A stretch of 64,000 nucleotides of DNA from Rhodoferax sp. (GTDB taxonomy: Bacteria > Pseudomonadota > Gammaproteobacteria > Burkholderiales > Burkholderiaceae_C), in contig NZ_JAAFIX010000009.1 in the NCBI RefSeq assembly GCF_013297935.1, forward strand, positions 62,001 through 126,000, written 5' to 3'. The notes under the pieces were generated by a model. It was given only the letters and a program-made list of their open reading frames with translations. It did not search any database and was not told the DNA's origin. Positions 25,262 to 34,375 of this stretch are shown here, piece after piece (the stretch's first letter is position 1; the number at the start of each line of letters is the position of its first letter). Position numbers and translations under genes: made by a program.

Positions 25262-26665
25262 ATGCACCAAAAAGGTCGGCCCGCCCTCGCACTATGGGCG
25301 GGTATCGTCGCACTCAGCTGGTCGCTGAGCACGCAAGCGCAAACCGTGGCCAGCGGTCCCGTGACCGAGGCAGCACCCGCGGTGGTGGCAGCGCCCGCCG
25401 CACCTGCACCTACTCCCGCGCCCACCAAACCTTTTATGGCCAAGCAAGACACCATCAACAGTGCAGACACCGCCTGGATGATGACCAGCACCGCGCTGGT
25501 GTTGTTGATGACCTTGCCCGGCATTGCCTTGTTTTACGGCGGCATGGTGCGCAAGAAGAGTGTCATCAACACCATGGCCAGTGTGGTGGCGGTGGCGGCG
25601 TTGCTCAGCCTGCTGTGGTTTGCGGTGGGCTACTCGCTGGCCTTTACCCCCGGCTCCGCATGGCTAGGCGGCACCGAGCGACTGTGGTTTAGCGGCTTGG
25701 GCTACCTGAAAGAGGCCGGCATGGTGGCGGTGAGCCACGTGGCGCCCAATATTCCGGAGTCGGTGTACGCCATGTTCCAGCTCACCTTCTTCATCATTAC
25801 CGGGGCGCTGATTGTGGGCGCGCTGGTGGAGCGCATGCGCTTCTCGGCCATGCTGCTGTTCATTGGCATGTGGTCGGTGGTGGTGTACGCCCCGATTGCC
25901 CACTGGGTGTGGGAGCCCGGTGGCTGGCTGGTGCAAATGGGCGTGCTCGACTTTGCCGGCGGCGCGGTGGTGCACATCAACGCAGGTGTGTCCGGCCTGG
26001 TGTGCGCCTACATGCTGGGCGCCCGCAAGGGCTATGGCAAGGAGCCGTTCGAGCCCTTCAACCTCGGTTTGACGATGGTGGGTGCGGGCTTGCTGTGGGT
26101 GGGCTGGTTCGGCTTCAACGCCGGCTCGGCGGTGGCTGCCGACGGGCGTGCCGGCCTGGCCATGGCGGTGACGCATATTGCGGCCTCGGCCGGCGCTATC
26201 AGCTGGATGCTGGGTGAGTGGCTGATGCGCGGCAGGCCGTCGTTGCTGGGGCTGTGCTCCGGTCTGGTGGCAGGGCTGGTGGCCATTACGCCCGCGGCAG
26301 GTTTTGTGGCGCCCGGCTCCGCGCTGGTCATTGGCCTGGTGGCGGGGGTGGCCTGCTACTGGGGGGCTACCGGCCTCAAGCGCATGCTCAACGCCGATGA
26401 CTCGCTCGACGTGTTCGGGGTGCACGGCATCGGGGGCATTGTGGGCTCCTTGCTGACCGGGGTGTTTGCCAGCAAAGGCATTTCGGGCGTGACCGGCAGT
26501 GTGGCGACCCAGGCGCTGGGCGTGTTGGTAGTGGTGGTCTACAGCGGCGCCATGAGCCTGGCGCTACTCTGGCTGACCAAGGTTATTGTGGGCCTGCGGG
26601 TCGATGACAACGCAGAGCTGGTGGGCCTGGATGTGTCGCAGCACCGCGAGCACATCGGGGGCTGA
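25262..26665 (+). CDS. amtB: Ammonium transporter AmtB
   Basis: Inner-membrane ammonium/ammonia channel, 467 aa. A cleavable signal peptide (ALWAGIVALSWSLSTQAQT) and an Ala/Pro-rich stretch precede eleven membrane helices. Family signatures include MLPGIALFYGGMVRKKSVIN-type MTLPGIALFYGGMVRKKSV, DFAGGAVVHINAGVSGLVCA and DSLDVFGVHGIGGIVGSLLT. ATG at 25262 has GAGG 7 bases upstream. A PII gene (glnK) is usually paired with amtB, but none is seen next to it. A sigma-54-like promoter precedes it. Confidence 0.96.
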   Translation: MHQKGRPALALWAGIVALSWSLSTQAQTVASGPVTEAAPAVVAAPAAPAPTPAPTKPFMAKQDTINSADTAWMMTSTALVLLMTLPGIALFYGGMVRKKSVINTMASVVAVAALLSLLWFAVGYSLAFTPGSAWLGGTERLWFSGLGYLKEAGMVAVSHVAPNIPESVYAMFQLTFFIITGALIVGALVERMRFSAMLLFIGMWSVVVYAPIAHWVWEPGGWLVQMGVLDFAGGAVVHINAGVSGLVCAYMLGARKGYGKEPFEPFNLGLTMVGAGLLWVGWFGFNAGSAVAADGRAGLAMAVTHIAASAGAISWMLGEWLMRGRPSLLGLCSGLVAGLVAITPAAGFVAPGSALVIGLVAGVACYWGATGLKRMLNADDSLDVFGVHGIGGIVGSLLTGVFASKGISGVTGSVATQALGVLVVVVYSGAMSLALLWLTKVIVGLRVDDNAELVGLDVSQHREHIGG

Positions 26666-26717
26666 TGACGTAGTTTGAAACGGTTTGCAGCCGCTCGGGG
26701 CTGCCAAGGAGTGTTGC

Positions 26718-27083
26718 ATGTTGAACAGCGAAAAACTGGCGATTGCCGCCCACCTGCATGTGTTGCTACGCCGTAAAACCGGCCGGGTAACCGACACCGA
26801 GTGGATGGCCAGCAACACCGAATACGCGGCCGAAATCATCCGCTTCGCCCGGGCCGCAGCCAAGGACGACGGCCACGCCGACATCGGCGAATGGGCTGCC
26901 AAGCTGGAGCTGGCCATGGAGCCCCACCATCCCCCCCGACCCGCGACCCGCGACCGCTTGATGGGCATGCTGGGCGCCACAAGCCGCCCGGCCCCTTTTT
27001 CGGGGGCGGCACCCGGCGCATCCGACTCCCTGATCGGGGCCAGCGCCCAGGAGGCGCACCGCTACATACGCGGCATCCGCTGA
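26718..27083 (+). CDS. Conserved hypothetical protein, 121 aa
   Basis: Soluble protein without recognised domain. The N-terminal half is helical and amphipathic (NSEKLAIAAHLHVLLRRKTG, EYAAEIIRFARAAAKDDG), then a Pro/Ala-rich low-complexity linker, then a short C-terminal helix. An AAGGAG sequence 6 bases before the ATG supports expression. I recall similar small proteins in Comamonadaceae near amtB or elsewhere, but assign no function. Confidence 0.65.
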   Translation: MLNSEKLAIAAHLHVLLRRKTGRVTDTEWMASNTEYAAEIIRFARAAAKDDGHADIGEWAAKLELAMEPHHPPRPATRDRLMGMLGATSRPAPFSGAAPGASDSLIGASAQEAHRYIRGIR

Positions 27084-27129
27084 GGAAAACCCGCGGCCGG
27101 ACCGCGGATATCGTCGGCACAATCTGCGC

Positions 27130-27537
27130 ATGCATCGTTTTTCCTCACGCCTGTGGGCCTGCGCAGCATTCAGCTGTGCCAGCACCCTGAGTCAAGCCAC
27201 CCCCCTGCTCCGCTGCGAGCTCACCTACGCCGGTAGCACCCAGACCCTGGAGGCCACCGCGGTGGAGGACCCTTACCCGGTGGCGTCGGTCGATGTGGGC
27301 GGGCGCTTTCGCTTCAAGGCCGTGGTGGTGGGGAAAGGTGCGCAGCCGGACTACATCAAAACCTATGCCTACCTCGAAACCCGCACCCAGCCGGTGCTGG
27401 TGCAGCAGGTCAACTACTACCCGCCCTTCACCGGCGAGCCGCAGGGCCAGCGTTTGAGCGGCAGGCAATTTGTATATGCCGGTCCGGTTGAGCGCGAGCT
27501 GCAATACGAGTGCGTACTGCACGGGGTGCAACCATGA
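27130..27537 (+). CDS. Conserved hypothetical exported protein, 135 aa
   Basis: The N-terminus is a likely signal peptide (LWACAAFSCASTLSQA, cleavage after SQA). The mature part is beta-rich with two cysteines (LLRCELTYAGSTQTLEA and ELQYECVLHG), possibly a disulfide. The gene overlaps the following CapA-like gene by four bases, so the two are translationally coupled. Function unknown. Confidence 0.7.
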   Translation: MHRFSSRLWACAAFSCASTLSQATPLLRCELTYAGSTQTLEATAVEDPYPVASVDVGGRFRFKAVVVGKGAQPDYIKTYAYLETRTQPVLVQQVNYYPPFTGEPQGQRLSGRQFVYAGPVERELQYECVLHGVQP

Positions 27538-28550
27538 GCGCGCAGCCCCTGGGGTGGCTGCGCCATGTGCGCTCGGCGTGGCTGTGGGCTGCGCTCGTCG
27601 CTGGCAGCACGGCTGCATTCGCTGCGGAACTACTCCCGGCGGAGCCGGTGACCCTGGTGTTTGCCGGGGACATCGTGCTCGACGATGTGGCAGGCGCCAT
27701 GATCGAGCGGGGCGAAGACCCTTTCGGCGGATTCCGGGAGTTTTTTGCCAAGGCCGACATCCGCGTGGGCAACCTCGAATGCGTGGTGGCCACCACTGGC
27801 TCGGCGGGGGACAAAAACTACACCTTCCGGGCCCACCCGCGGACGCTGCCGGTGCTCAAGCGCCACTTTGACGCACTGGCCCTGGCCAACAACCACTCCG
27901 GCGACTACGGGCGCGAAGCCTTTGCCGAAATGCTGACCCTGCTGCCCGCCGCCGGGCTGCAGTACTTCGGCGGCGGCCGCAATCTGGCCGAGGCACATGC
28001 CCCGCTGGTCCTCACACGCAAAGGCCTGCGCATTGCGCTGCTGGGCTACAACGAATTCATGCCGCGCAGTTTTGAGGCGGACTTTGATGCCCCCGGCAGC
28101 GCCTGGAGTGAAGACGAGCAGGTAGTGGCCGACATTCGCGCGGCCCGCACCGTGCACCGCGCAGACCTGGTGATTCCGGTGATGCACTGGGGTTGGGAAA
28201 ACGAGCTGGTGGCCAACAGCCGCCAGCGCGCACTGGCTCGCCGCATGATCGATGCCGGAGCCGACGCCGTGATTGGCGGTCACCCGCATGTGACGCAAGA
28301 CATTGAGCAGCACCGGGGCAAGCCCATCATTTACAGCGTGGGTAATTTCGTCATGAAAGAAACCGACAATGACAACCAGCGCCGCGCCTGGGTGCTGAGG
28401 CTGCGCCTCGACCAGCAAGGGGTGCGCAGTTTTGACACCCGCGCGGTCCAGATCGACCTACAAGGCATTCCGGCTCCGGACCTGACCCGCGCCACGCCCT
28501 GCTGGAGCCGTGGCGAAACCGGCACCCGAGGGTGCATTGCGCAGGACTAA
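27534..28550 (+). CDS. CapA-family protein (PGA-capsule metallophosphatase fold), exported
   Basis: A 338-aa protein with signal peptide (WAALVAGSTAAFAAE) and the CapA metallophosphatase fold: VTLVFAGDIVLDDVAGAMIE, VGNLECVVATTG, DALALANNHSGDYGREAF and VIGGHPHVTQDIEQHRGKPI, including the conserved Asp, Asn and His metal ligands. Named after Bacillus CapA of poly-gamma-glutamate capsule synthesis, but in Proteobacteria the family is broad, and no capsule genes are nearby. It overlaps the preceding exported protein and stops one base from the convergent creatininase-like gene. Confidence 0.87.
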   Translation: MSAQPLGWLRHVRSAWLWAALVAGSTAAFAAELLPAEPVTLVFAGDIVLDDVAGAMIERGEDPFGGFREFFAKADIRVGNLECVVATTGSAGDKNYTFRAHPRTLPVLKRHFDALALANNHSGDYGREAFAEMLTLLPAAGLQYFGGGRNLAEAHAPLVLTRKGLRIALLGYNEFMPRSFEADFDAPGSAWSEDEQVVADIRAARTVHRADLVIPVMHWGWENELVANSRQRALARRMIDAGADAVIGGHPHVTQDIEQHRGKPIIYSVGNFVMKETDNDNQRRAWVLRLRLDQQGVRSFDTRAVQIDLQGIPAPDLTRATPCWSRGETGTRGCIAQD

Positions 28551-28551
28551 C

Positions 28552-29388
28552 TCAAGGGCGCGCCTTGAGGGTGTCCTCAGGCAGGGCGTGAACTTCTGAC
28601 AGCAAGCCGGCCAAGGCCCGCCCCGCGGCCGACAGCACGGCCTCGCCTTTGACGGCGGTGGCCGCAGCGGCGTTGCCCACGGCACCGGTCGGGTTGTAGT
28701 CCTGTATTTGCCAGCCGAGTTTTGCGCTCTTGCCATTCCCCAGAATGGGGAATGCTTTGGCCCGGTCTTCGGACGTCGATGCAAAGTTGTCTGCCTGGCC
28801 CATGTTCACCAGGTCCGGGCGCAAGGCCAGCATCATCGAGGTTTCAACATCCCCCGCATGGATGCCGAAGCGGTGTTCATGCGCGCTGAAAAGCGCATTC
28901 ACATCGCTGCCGCCCGGCGCGGTGAGGGGCAGCCCGAACCAGTTGACGCTGTAGACCAGCAGCCCCAACCGTGCCCGCAAGTCCCGGGCCACCACATCCA
29001 TCAGGCCGACCTGGCCGCCGTGGCTGTTGAAGATCACCATGCGCTTCACGCCGGTGGCGGCCACGCATTCGCCGATTTCGGTCCAGAGACGAATCACCGT
29101 TTCGGCCTTCAGGGTCAGCGTGCCCGCAAACTGTGCATGCTCGGGGCTGAAACCCACCGCCTGTGTGGGCAAAAACAGGGCAGGCACATCGGCTGCGAGA
29201 TGCGGCAGCGCCTGCGCCACCACGCCATCCACCAGCGCGCTGTCGACCTGCAAAGGCAGGTGCGGGCCATGTTGTTCGGTCGCTGCGACGGGCAACACCG
29301 CAATCAGGCGGTCCAGGGTGCCGGCGGCGCGGGCTGCTTCGAATTGCGGACTGGTCCAGTCCGCCCAAAAACGGGAGGGAGGGTGCAT
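28552..29388 (-). CDS. Creatininase-family amidohydrolase
   Basis: A 278-aa protein of the creatininase / MftE superfamily. Metal-binding blocks are visible: PVAATEQHGPHLPLQVDSAL (Glu and His ligands), VIFNSHGGQVGLMDVVARD and GIHAGDVETSMMLALRPDLV. The family hydrolyses cyclic amides such as creatinine or formylated pterin and flavin intermediates; substrate unknown here. It starts near 29388 (an in-frame GTG lies three bases earlier), ten bases after the histidine kinase stop, and is probably cotranscribed with it. Confidence 0.87.
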   Translation of the reverse strand: MHPPSRFWADWTSPQFEAARAAGTLDRLIAVLPVAATEQHGPHLPLQVDSALVDGVVAQALPHLAADVPALFLPTQAVGFSPEHAQFAGTLTLKAETVIRLWTEIGECVAATGVKRMVIFNSHGGQVGLMDVVARDLRARLGLLVYSVNWFGLPLTAPGGSDVNALFSAHEHRFGIHAGDVETSMMLALRPDLVNMGQADNFASTSEDRAKAFPILGNGKSAKLGWQIQDYNPTGAVGNAAAATAVKGEAVLSAAGRALAGLLSEVHALPEDTLKARP

Positions 29389-29397
29389 CACACCATC

Positions 29398-31377
29398 TTA
29401 ACCAGCCGCCACTTCCGGCGAGATCACCGGAGCCACCAAGGGCATGCGGATACGGAAGCACGCACCGGAACCTGGCACATTGCTCACATCGATGGTGCCG
29501 CCCAGGGTCTTGGTCACGAGGTTATAAACAATATTGAGCCCCAGTCCGCTGCCGCCTTGTCCGAGCCGGGTGGTGAAGAACGGGTCAAACACCCGCGCGA
29601 GGTGGGCAGGGGGAATGCCCCGACCGTTGTCGGAGACGCGCAGCTCCAAGCGGTCATCCCCATCGAGGCAGGCACTGATATGGATGGTGCCGGGTTCGCC
29701 GTTTTCGTCGAACGCATGGATCAAGGCGTTGTTGATCAGGTTGGTCAAAATTTGCCCCAAGGGTCCGGGGTAGCTGTTGAGCACCACTTCCAGAGGAATG
29801 TCGGAGGTCACCACGTGCGGTGATTTGCGGATCGTGGGCCCGAGGGTCAACAGAATTTCAGACACCGTGTGGTGCAACTCAAAGCTGCGGCGGTTCAGGC
29901 TGGTCTGGTCCACCGCCACTTGCTTGAAGCTCGATACCAGCTCTGCGGCGTGTTGCAAGCCGCGCATCAAAATGCCCGCGCCCTGCTGGGTGTTGGTGAC
30001 GAACTCATCCAGGCGGCTGCGGGTCAAGCCCTTGCTCATGCTCTGGGCAAAACTGCTGGCATGGTCCTGCAAGGTGCTGGCCACCGTGAGGCTGTTGCCG
30101 ATCGGGGTGTTTAACTCGTGGGCGATGCCGGCGACCAGCGACCCGAGTGCCGACATTTTCTCGGCACGCACCAGCTCAGATTGGGCGGCCCGCAGCTGGC
30201 CCAAGGCATCGGTCAGCTCTTGAGTTCGCTCCTGAACGCGGTGCTCCAAGGTGGCATTGAGCTGGAGAATGTTTTCGTCGTAGCGGTGTTGTTCGGTAAT
30301 GTCGTCAAACGCCATGATCAGCACCCGCTCGCCCGCCAGTGTGACAACCCGCCCGGACAGTTCGCAGTAGATCTCAGCACCGTAGAGGCCGCGACGCATC
30401 CAAGCCTGGAAATTACTCAACTCACCGGTTTTTTGCAGCGTGTCAAGGGCTTGCTTGCGGACTTCAAGGTCTTTCCAGATGCCCACGCGTTTGCCGTTGC
30501 TGCCGATCACGCCGGCGCGGTCCATGCCGAACACCCGGCCCCACGCCGTGTTCACGTCCAGGGTCTGCACCTCACCCTCGAAAGTGGACACCGACATAGC
30601 TACCGGCGAGGCATCAAAAATGGCGGCAAACTTGGCTTGGCTGTCGCGCAGGGCCTGCTCGGTGCGGGCCCGCTCTTCGAGCTCCCGCTGCAAAGCCAGT
30701 GTTTTTTGCTCACGCTCACTCAAGAGGGCACCAAGGTCTATTCGCATGCCATCCAGCGCATTGGCGAGTTGGCCCATTTCGTCATTTTTGGGACTCGCCA
30801 CTGACTCAGACAGGTCGCCACGTGCAAGGCGCAGCGCACTCTCACGCAGTCGCAACATCGGCTTCACGATGCGGGTGTTAAACAAGGGCCAAATGAATGC
30901 AAACGCCAAGCCCACTTGCAGCAACAGGGCCCCGGCAAAGCGCATCAAATCCGCGCGAGCTTCGGCTTCGACGCGGCGGGTGGACATCATGACCATCAGT
31001 TTGCCCACGCGTGCACCGTTGTAAGTGATCTCCCGCTCTTCCACCCGCTGGCTATCCACGGCACCCTGCACGTCGCCACGCTTGACAAAGCTCTCGCCGA
31101 ACTCGTCGGTGACCGTCACGCTGACGACGTCCGGGTTGCGCATTACCGCCTCGACCAGCTCGATGGCCACCCCCCGATCGAGATTCCACACTGCAACCGC
31201 CATACCGCGTGACAAGACGTCGGCATACTGTTTGAGCGGCGCCTCAACCCGAAGAGCCACCTCAGTCTCCTGCTTGCTGGTGATCTGGAAGCCGGCAAAA
31301 AACAAGGCAGGCAGCAGAATGCCCGCGGCCACACCGAACATGAGCGTCTGACGCAGTGAAAAACTCGGAAACTTCAC
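29398..31377 (-). CDS. Sensor histidine kinase (HAMP-PAS-HisKA-HATPase)
   Basis: About 659 aa. A membrane helix (LMFGVAAGILLPALFFAGF), a periplasmic sensor of about 130 residues, a second helix (ALLLQVGLAFAFIWPLF), HAMP, PAS (DSQAKFAAIFDASPVAMSVS), coiled coil, and a kinase core with phospho-accepting His in SLVAGIAHELNTPIGNSLTV and ATP boxes VSDNGRGIPPAH and GQGGSGLGLNIVYNLVTKT. No response regulator is adjacent, so it is an orphan kinase. The GTG at 31377 is the most plausible start; the frame remains open upstream to 31512, running through a tetranucleotide repeat. Confidence 0.87.
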   Translation of the reverse strand: MKFPSFSLRQTLMFGVAAGILLPALFFAGFQITSKQETEVALRVEAPLKQYADVLSRGMAVAVWNLDRGVAIELVEAVMRNPDVVSVTVTDEFGESFVKRGDVQGAVDSQRVEEREITYNGARVGKLMVMMSTRRVEAEARADLMRFAGALLLQVGLAFAFIWPLFNTRIVKPMLRLRESALRLARGDLSESVASPKNDEMGQLANALDGMRIDLGALLSEREQKTLALQRELEERARTEQALRDSQAKFAAIFDASPVAMSVSTFEGEVQTLDVNTAWGRVFGMDRAGVIGSNGKRVGIWKDLEVRKQALDTLQKTGELSNFQAWMRRGLYGAEIYCELSGRVVTLAGERVLIMAFDDITEQHRYDENILQLNATLEHRVQERTQELTDALGQLRAAQSELVRAEKMSALGSLVAGIAHELNTPIGNSLTVASTLQDHASSFAQSMSKGLTRSRLDEFVTNTQQGAGILMRGLQHAAELVSSFKQVAVDQTSLNRRSFELHHTVSEILLTLGPTIRKSPHVVTSDIPLEVVLNSYPGPLGQILTNLINNALIHAFDENGEPGTIHISACLDGDDRLELRVSDNGRGIPPAHLARVFDPFFTTRLGQGGSGLGLNIVYNLVTKTLGGTIDVSNVPGSGACFRIRMPLVAPVISPEVAAG

Positions 31378-31491
31378 GCGGAACAGGCCTTTCCAAAGGT
31401 TGTGCAGCCAAGCTGTCGCAGTATCAAGGCGGGCAGGCCGGGGGTCAAGCACATCGGGCACTGTCAACCGGATGCGCCTGTTATAACCCAG

Positions 31492-31511
31492 CCCACCCAC
31501 CCACCCACCCA
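31492..31511. repeat. Tetranucleotide repeat (CCCA)5
   Basis: Five exact CCCA units in the spacer between the histidine kinase gene and dsbD. TTATAA at 31481-31486 could be a -10 element for the kinase gene just downstream of the tract. Confidence 0.9.
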
Positions 31512-31557
31512 CGGCCGTGCGAGGAACTAAATCCCGCCCACCGGCTCAGACCCGCAG

Positions 31558-33828
31558 ATGAACAAATTCTCTCCTTCCGCACGCTGGCGCGGCCTACAGG
31601 CCACTCTGTTTCTTGTAGCAGCTTGCGCAGTCTTCACGGGGGCTCAAGCCCAATTTGGCACCTCTTCGGCCCCGATGGCGACTGCACTGGGCGGCACGGC
31701 CGCCGGTGCAACGCTCCGGACCGACCAGGTCAACGCAGAGCTCTTGGTGCACGCGCCTGACGGGCTCACCCCCGGTGGCACCCTGTGGCTGGGCCTGCGG
31801 CTGCAGCACCAGCCGCACTGGCACACCTATTGGAAAAACCCCGGCGACTCCGGCCTGCCCACCCAGTTGCAGTGGACCCTGCCGGCCGGGCTGAGCGCCG
31901 GAGATATTGCCTGGCCGGTGCCGCAAAAAATTGCGATCGGCACCCTGGCCAACCTCGGCTACGAGGGGGATGTCGTGTTGCCGGTCCCCGTGAAGGTGGG
32001 GCCGGACTTCAAGGCGACCGGCTCTCCTTCCGGTGCGGATATTCAGTTAGCGGTCAGTTGGCTGGTCTGCAAGGAAGAGTGCATTCCTCAAGAGGGCCGC
32101 TTCTCGGTGCGTGTACCGGCGCAAGGCTCCACGGTGGCCAGCGCCGCACTGTTTCAGGCGGCGTGGGCGGCAACGCCCAAGGCCTGGAGCGGCCAGATCG
32201 AGGCCCAAGCCGAACCCGAAGGCTTGCGCCTGCAAGTCTCCGGCCTGCCCCCGGCCTGGACCGGGCGGGCTCTGCTGGCATTACCCGAAACCACAGAGGT
32301 GCTGGACACCACAGCCCTGCCCAGCCCCGCCGACAGCCTGCGCCAAGGCGCACTCCAGCCACGTCAACAAACCTGGAGCGGCACGACCTGGCAGGCGTGG
32401 GTGCCTTATGCCCCGCAGCGCCACACATCGCCCGAGCGCATGGCGTGGGTCCTGAGCGCAGGCGGCACGGAGAGCCTGCGCGCGGAATCTACCGTGACCG
32501 GCAGCTGGCCGCCCGTCGCCGCTGCGGCGACCGTGCCTGCTGCTTTGCAGGCCGCGCTGGACAGCAACGCCCGCTCCAACCCGCCCATGGCCCCAGCACC
32601 CGACGGAGGCTGGGTGTGGATGGTGCTCGGCGCCTTGCTGGGCGGGCTCATTTTGAACCTCATGCCCTGTGTGTTTCCGGTTCTGGCGATCAAGGTGCTG
32701 AGCTTCGCCGCGCAAGGCCACCGCTCCCGGGCGGAGCAACGCGCCCAAGGACTGGCCTACACCGCCGGGGTGGTGCTGTCGTTCATGGCACTCGGCGGCC
32801 TGTTGCTGGCCCTGCGGGCCGGTGGCGAGCAGCTGGGCTGGGGTTTCCAGCTGCAGTCCCCCGCGGTCATTGCTGTTCTGGCCCTGCTGTTCACGCTTTT
32901 GGCTCTGAACCTGGCCGGCTGGCTGCACATAGGCAGCGTTGTGCCCGACCGCTGGGCTGGGCTACGCCTGCACCATCCGGTGGCCGAAGCGTTTTTGTCG
33001 GGGGTGTTGGCCGTCGCGATCGCCTCGCCGTGCACGGCGCCATTCATGGGTGCGTCGCTGGGCTACGCCATGACCGTACCCGGCCCACAGGCCTTGGGCT
33101 TGTTTGCGGCCCTGGGCCTGGGCTTGGCACTGCCTTACTTGTTGGCAAGTTGGTGGCCGGCCATGGGCCGGTGGCTGCCGCGCCCCGGGGCTTGGATGGA
33201 AACGCTCAAGCACTTTCTGGCCTTCCCGATGGCGGCCACCGTGGTCTGGCTGGTCTGGGTGCTCGGCCACCTGGCCGGTGTCGATGGCGCCGCCAGCTTG
33301 CTACTGCTGCTCCTGAGCACGTGCTTGCTGGTGTGGGCCCTGCGTCAGAGCGGGCGCGCCAGGGTGGCATTTACTATGATTTCGATAGCTGCTTGCGCAC
33401 TATCGGCGGGGGCTACATGGCAATTTGGCTTCAAATCTACCGAGGCCACCCGCTCCGGCAGCGCACCGGCTGAGGCCGGCAGCGGCAGCGGCAGCTGGCA
33501 AGCCTGGTCTGAGGGCGCGGTGCAGGCCGCACTGCAGCAAGGGCGGCCGGTGTTTGTGGACTTCACGGCCGCGTGGTGCATTAGCTGCCAAGTCAACAAG
33601 CAGACCACCCTGAACCAGTCGGAGGTGGAGGCTGCCTTTGCCGCCAAACAGGTCACCCTTTTGCGCGCCGACTGGACCCGGCGTGACCCGGCCATCACCC
33701 GTGCGCTGGAGCAACTCGGCCGCAGTGGCGTGCCGGTGTATGTGCTCTACGCCCCCGGACGCCCCCCGGTGGTGCTGACCGAACTGCTCACCCCGGGTGA
33801 GGTCCTGCGCGTCGTGGCCGCGTTGTGA
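31558..33828 (+). CDS. dsbD: Thiol:disulfide interchange protein DsbD
   Basis: Inner-membrane protein of 756 aa that carries reducing power to the periplasm. Layout: signal peptide (LFLVAACAVFTGAQAQ), a periplasmic domain of about 300 residues with WLVCKEECIPQEG, eight membrane helices with the redox Cys in LMPCVFPVLAIKVLSF and ASPCTAPFMGASLGY, and a C-terminal thioredoxin domain with AAWCISCQVNKQTT. The N-domain is longer than in E. coli DsbD and resembles ScsB-type proteins. The last membrane segment (VAFTMISIAACALSAGATW) is encoded by repeat copy 7. Divergent from the histidine kinase. Confidence 0.92.
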   Translation: MNKFSPSARWRGLQATLFLVAACAVFTGAQAQFGTSSAPMATALGGTAAGATLRTDQVNAELLVHAPDGLTPGGTLWLGLRLQHQPHWHTYWKNPGDSGLPTQLQWTLPAGLSAGDIAWPVPQKIAIGTLANLGYEGDVVLPVPVKVGPDFKATGSPSGADIQLAVSWLVCKEECIPQEGRFSVRVPAQGSTVASAALFQAAWAATPKAWSGQIEAQAEPEGLRLQVSGLPPAWTGRALLALPETTEVLDTTALPSPADSLRQGALQPRQQTWSGTTWQAWVPYAPQRHTSPERMAWVLSAGGTESLRAESTVTGSWPPVAAAATVPAALQAALDSNARSNPPMAPAPDGGWVWMVLGALLGGLILNLMPCVFPVLAIKVLSFAAQGHRSRAEQRAQGLAYTAGVVLSFMALGGLLLALRAGGEQLGWGFQLQSPAVIAVLALLFTLLALNLAGWLHIGSVVPDRWAGLRLHHPVAEAFLSGVLAVAIASPCTAPFMGASLGYAMTVPGPQALGLFAALGLGLALPYLLASWWPAMGRWLPRPGAWMETLKHFLAFPMAATVVWLVWVLGHLAGVDGAASLLLLLLSTCLLVWALRQSGRARVAFTMISIAACALSAGATWQFGFKSTEATRSGSAPAEAGSGSGSWQAWSEGAVQAALQQGRPVFVDFTAAWCISCQVNKQTTLNQSEVEAAFAAKQVTLLRADWTRRDPAITRALEQLGRSGVPVYVLYAPGRPPVVLTELLTPGEVLRVVAAL
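33371..33429 (+). repeat. Dispersed 59-bp repeat, copy 7, inside dsbD
   Basis: TTACTATGATTTCGATAGCT, GCTTGCGCAC, then GGCTACATGGC. It is in sense orientation and encodes most of the last membrane helix before the thioredoxin domain. Confidence 0.88.
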
Positions 33829-33862
33829 ATTACCGCTCCACTCCACGACCACGCTGCACACC

Positions 33863-34273
33863 ATGACCGACGCCGAAACCCTCCGCAGCCTGCTGCACCC
33901 GCCCCGCACGGTCGCGGTCGTGGGCTTGTCGCCCAAGCCGCACCGCGAAAGCTTTAAGGTCGCCGCCTATATGCAACAGCAAGGCTGGCGCATCGTGCCG
34001 ATCAACCCGAATGCGGCAGAAATTTTGGGCGAAAAAGCCTACCCCAGCCTCACTGAAGCGGCGGCGCATGAAGCCATTGCCTTGGTGAACGTGTTCCGCA
34101 ACAGCGACGACGTGCCGCCGGTGGTGGCAGAGGCCATCGCCATCGGCGCGCCCGCCATCTGGCTGCAGCTGGGCATCCGCCACGACGCTGCACTGGCCCA
34201 AGCACAGGCTGCCGGCCTGCTGTGCGTGCAGGACAAGTGCCTGCTGGTTGAGCACGCACGCGCCCTCCGCTGA
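33863..34273 (+). CDS. CoA-binding domain protein (YccU type)
   Basis: A 136-aa Rossmann-fold protein. Signature blocks are RTVAVVGLSPKPHRESFKVA, GWRIVPINPNAAEILGEKAY and the final LLCVQDKCLLVEHAR with conserved Cys. The family is related to the CoA-binding domain of succinyl-CoA ligase; its physiological role is unclear. Start at 33863 chosen for the family N-terminus, 34 bases after the dsbD stop. Confidence 0.88.
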   Translation: MTDAETLRSLLHPPRTVAVVGLSPKPHRESFKVAAYMQQQGWRIVPINPNAAEILGEKAYPSLTEAAAHEAIALVNVFRNSDDVPPVVAEAIAIGAPAIWLQLGIRHDAALAQAQAAGLLCVQDKCLLVEHARALR

Positions 34274-34375
34274 GCCCGCCGTCTGCCGGACCCTGCACCT
34301 GCTCCGGCGCGGCCATTGCGCCTTGACTTGAGGCAAGACAAAGGCGGCGGTGTTATGAACTGCGACAATCGGTCC

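Noticed and set aside
28551-28570. A hairpin CTCAAGG / CCTTGAG between the convergent CapA-like and creatininase-like genes as terminator
   Set aside because: The stem is short, lacks a T-tract and lies within the coding end of the creatininase-like gene.
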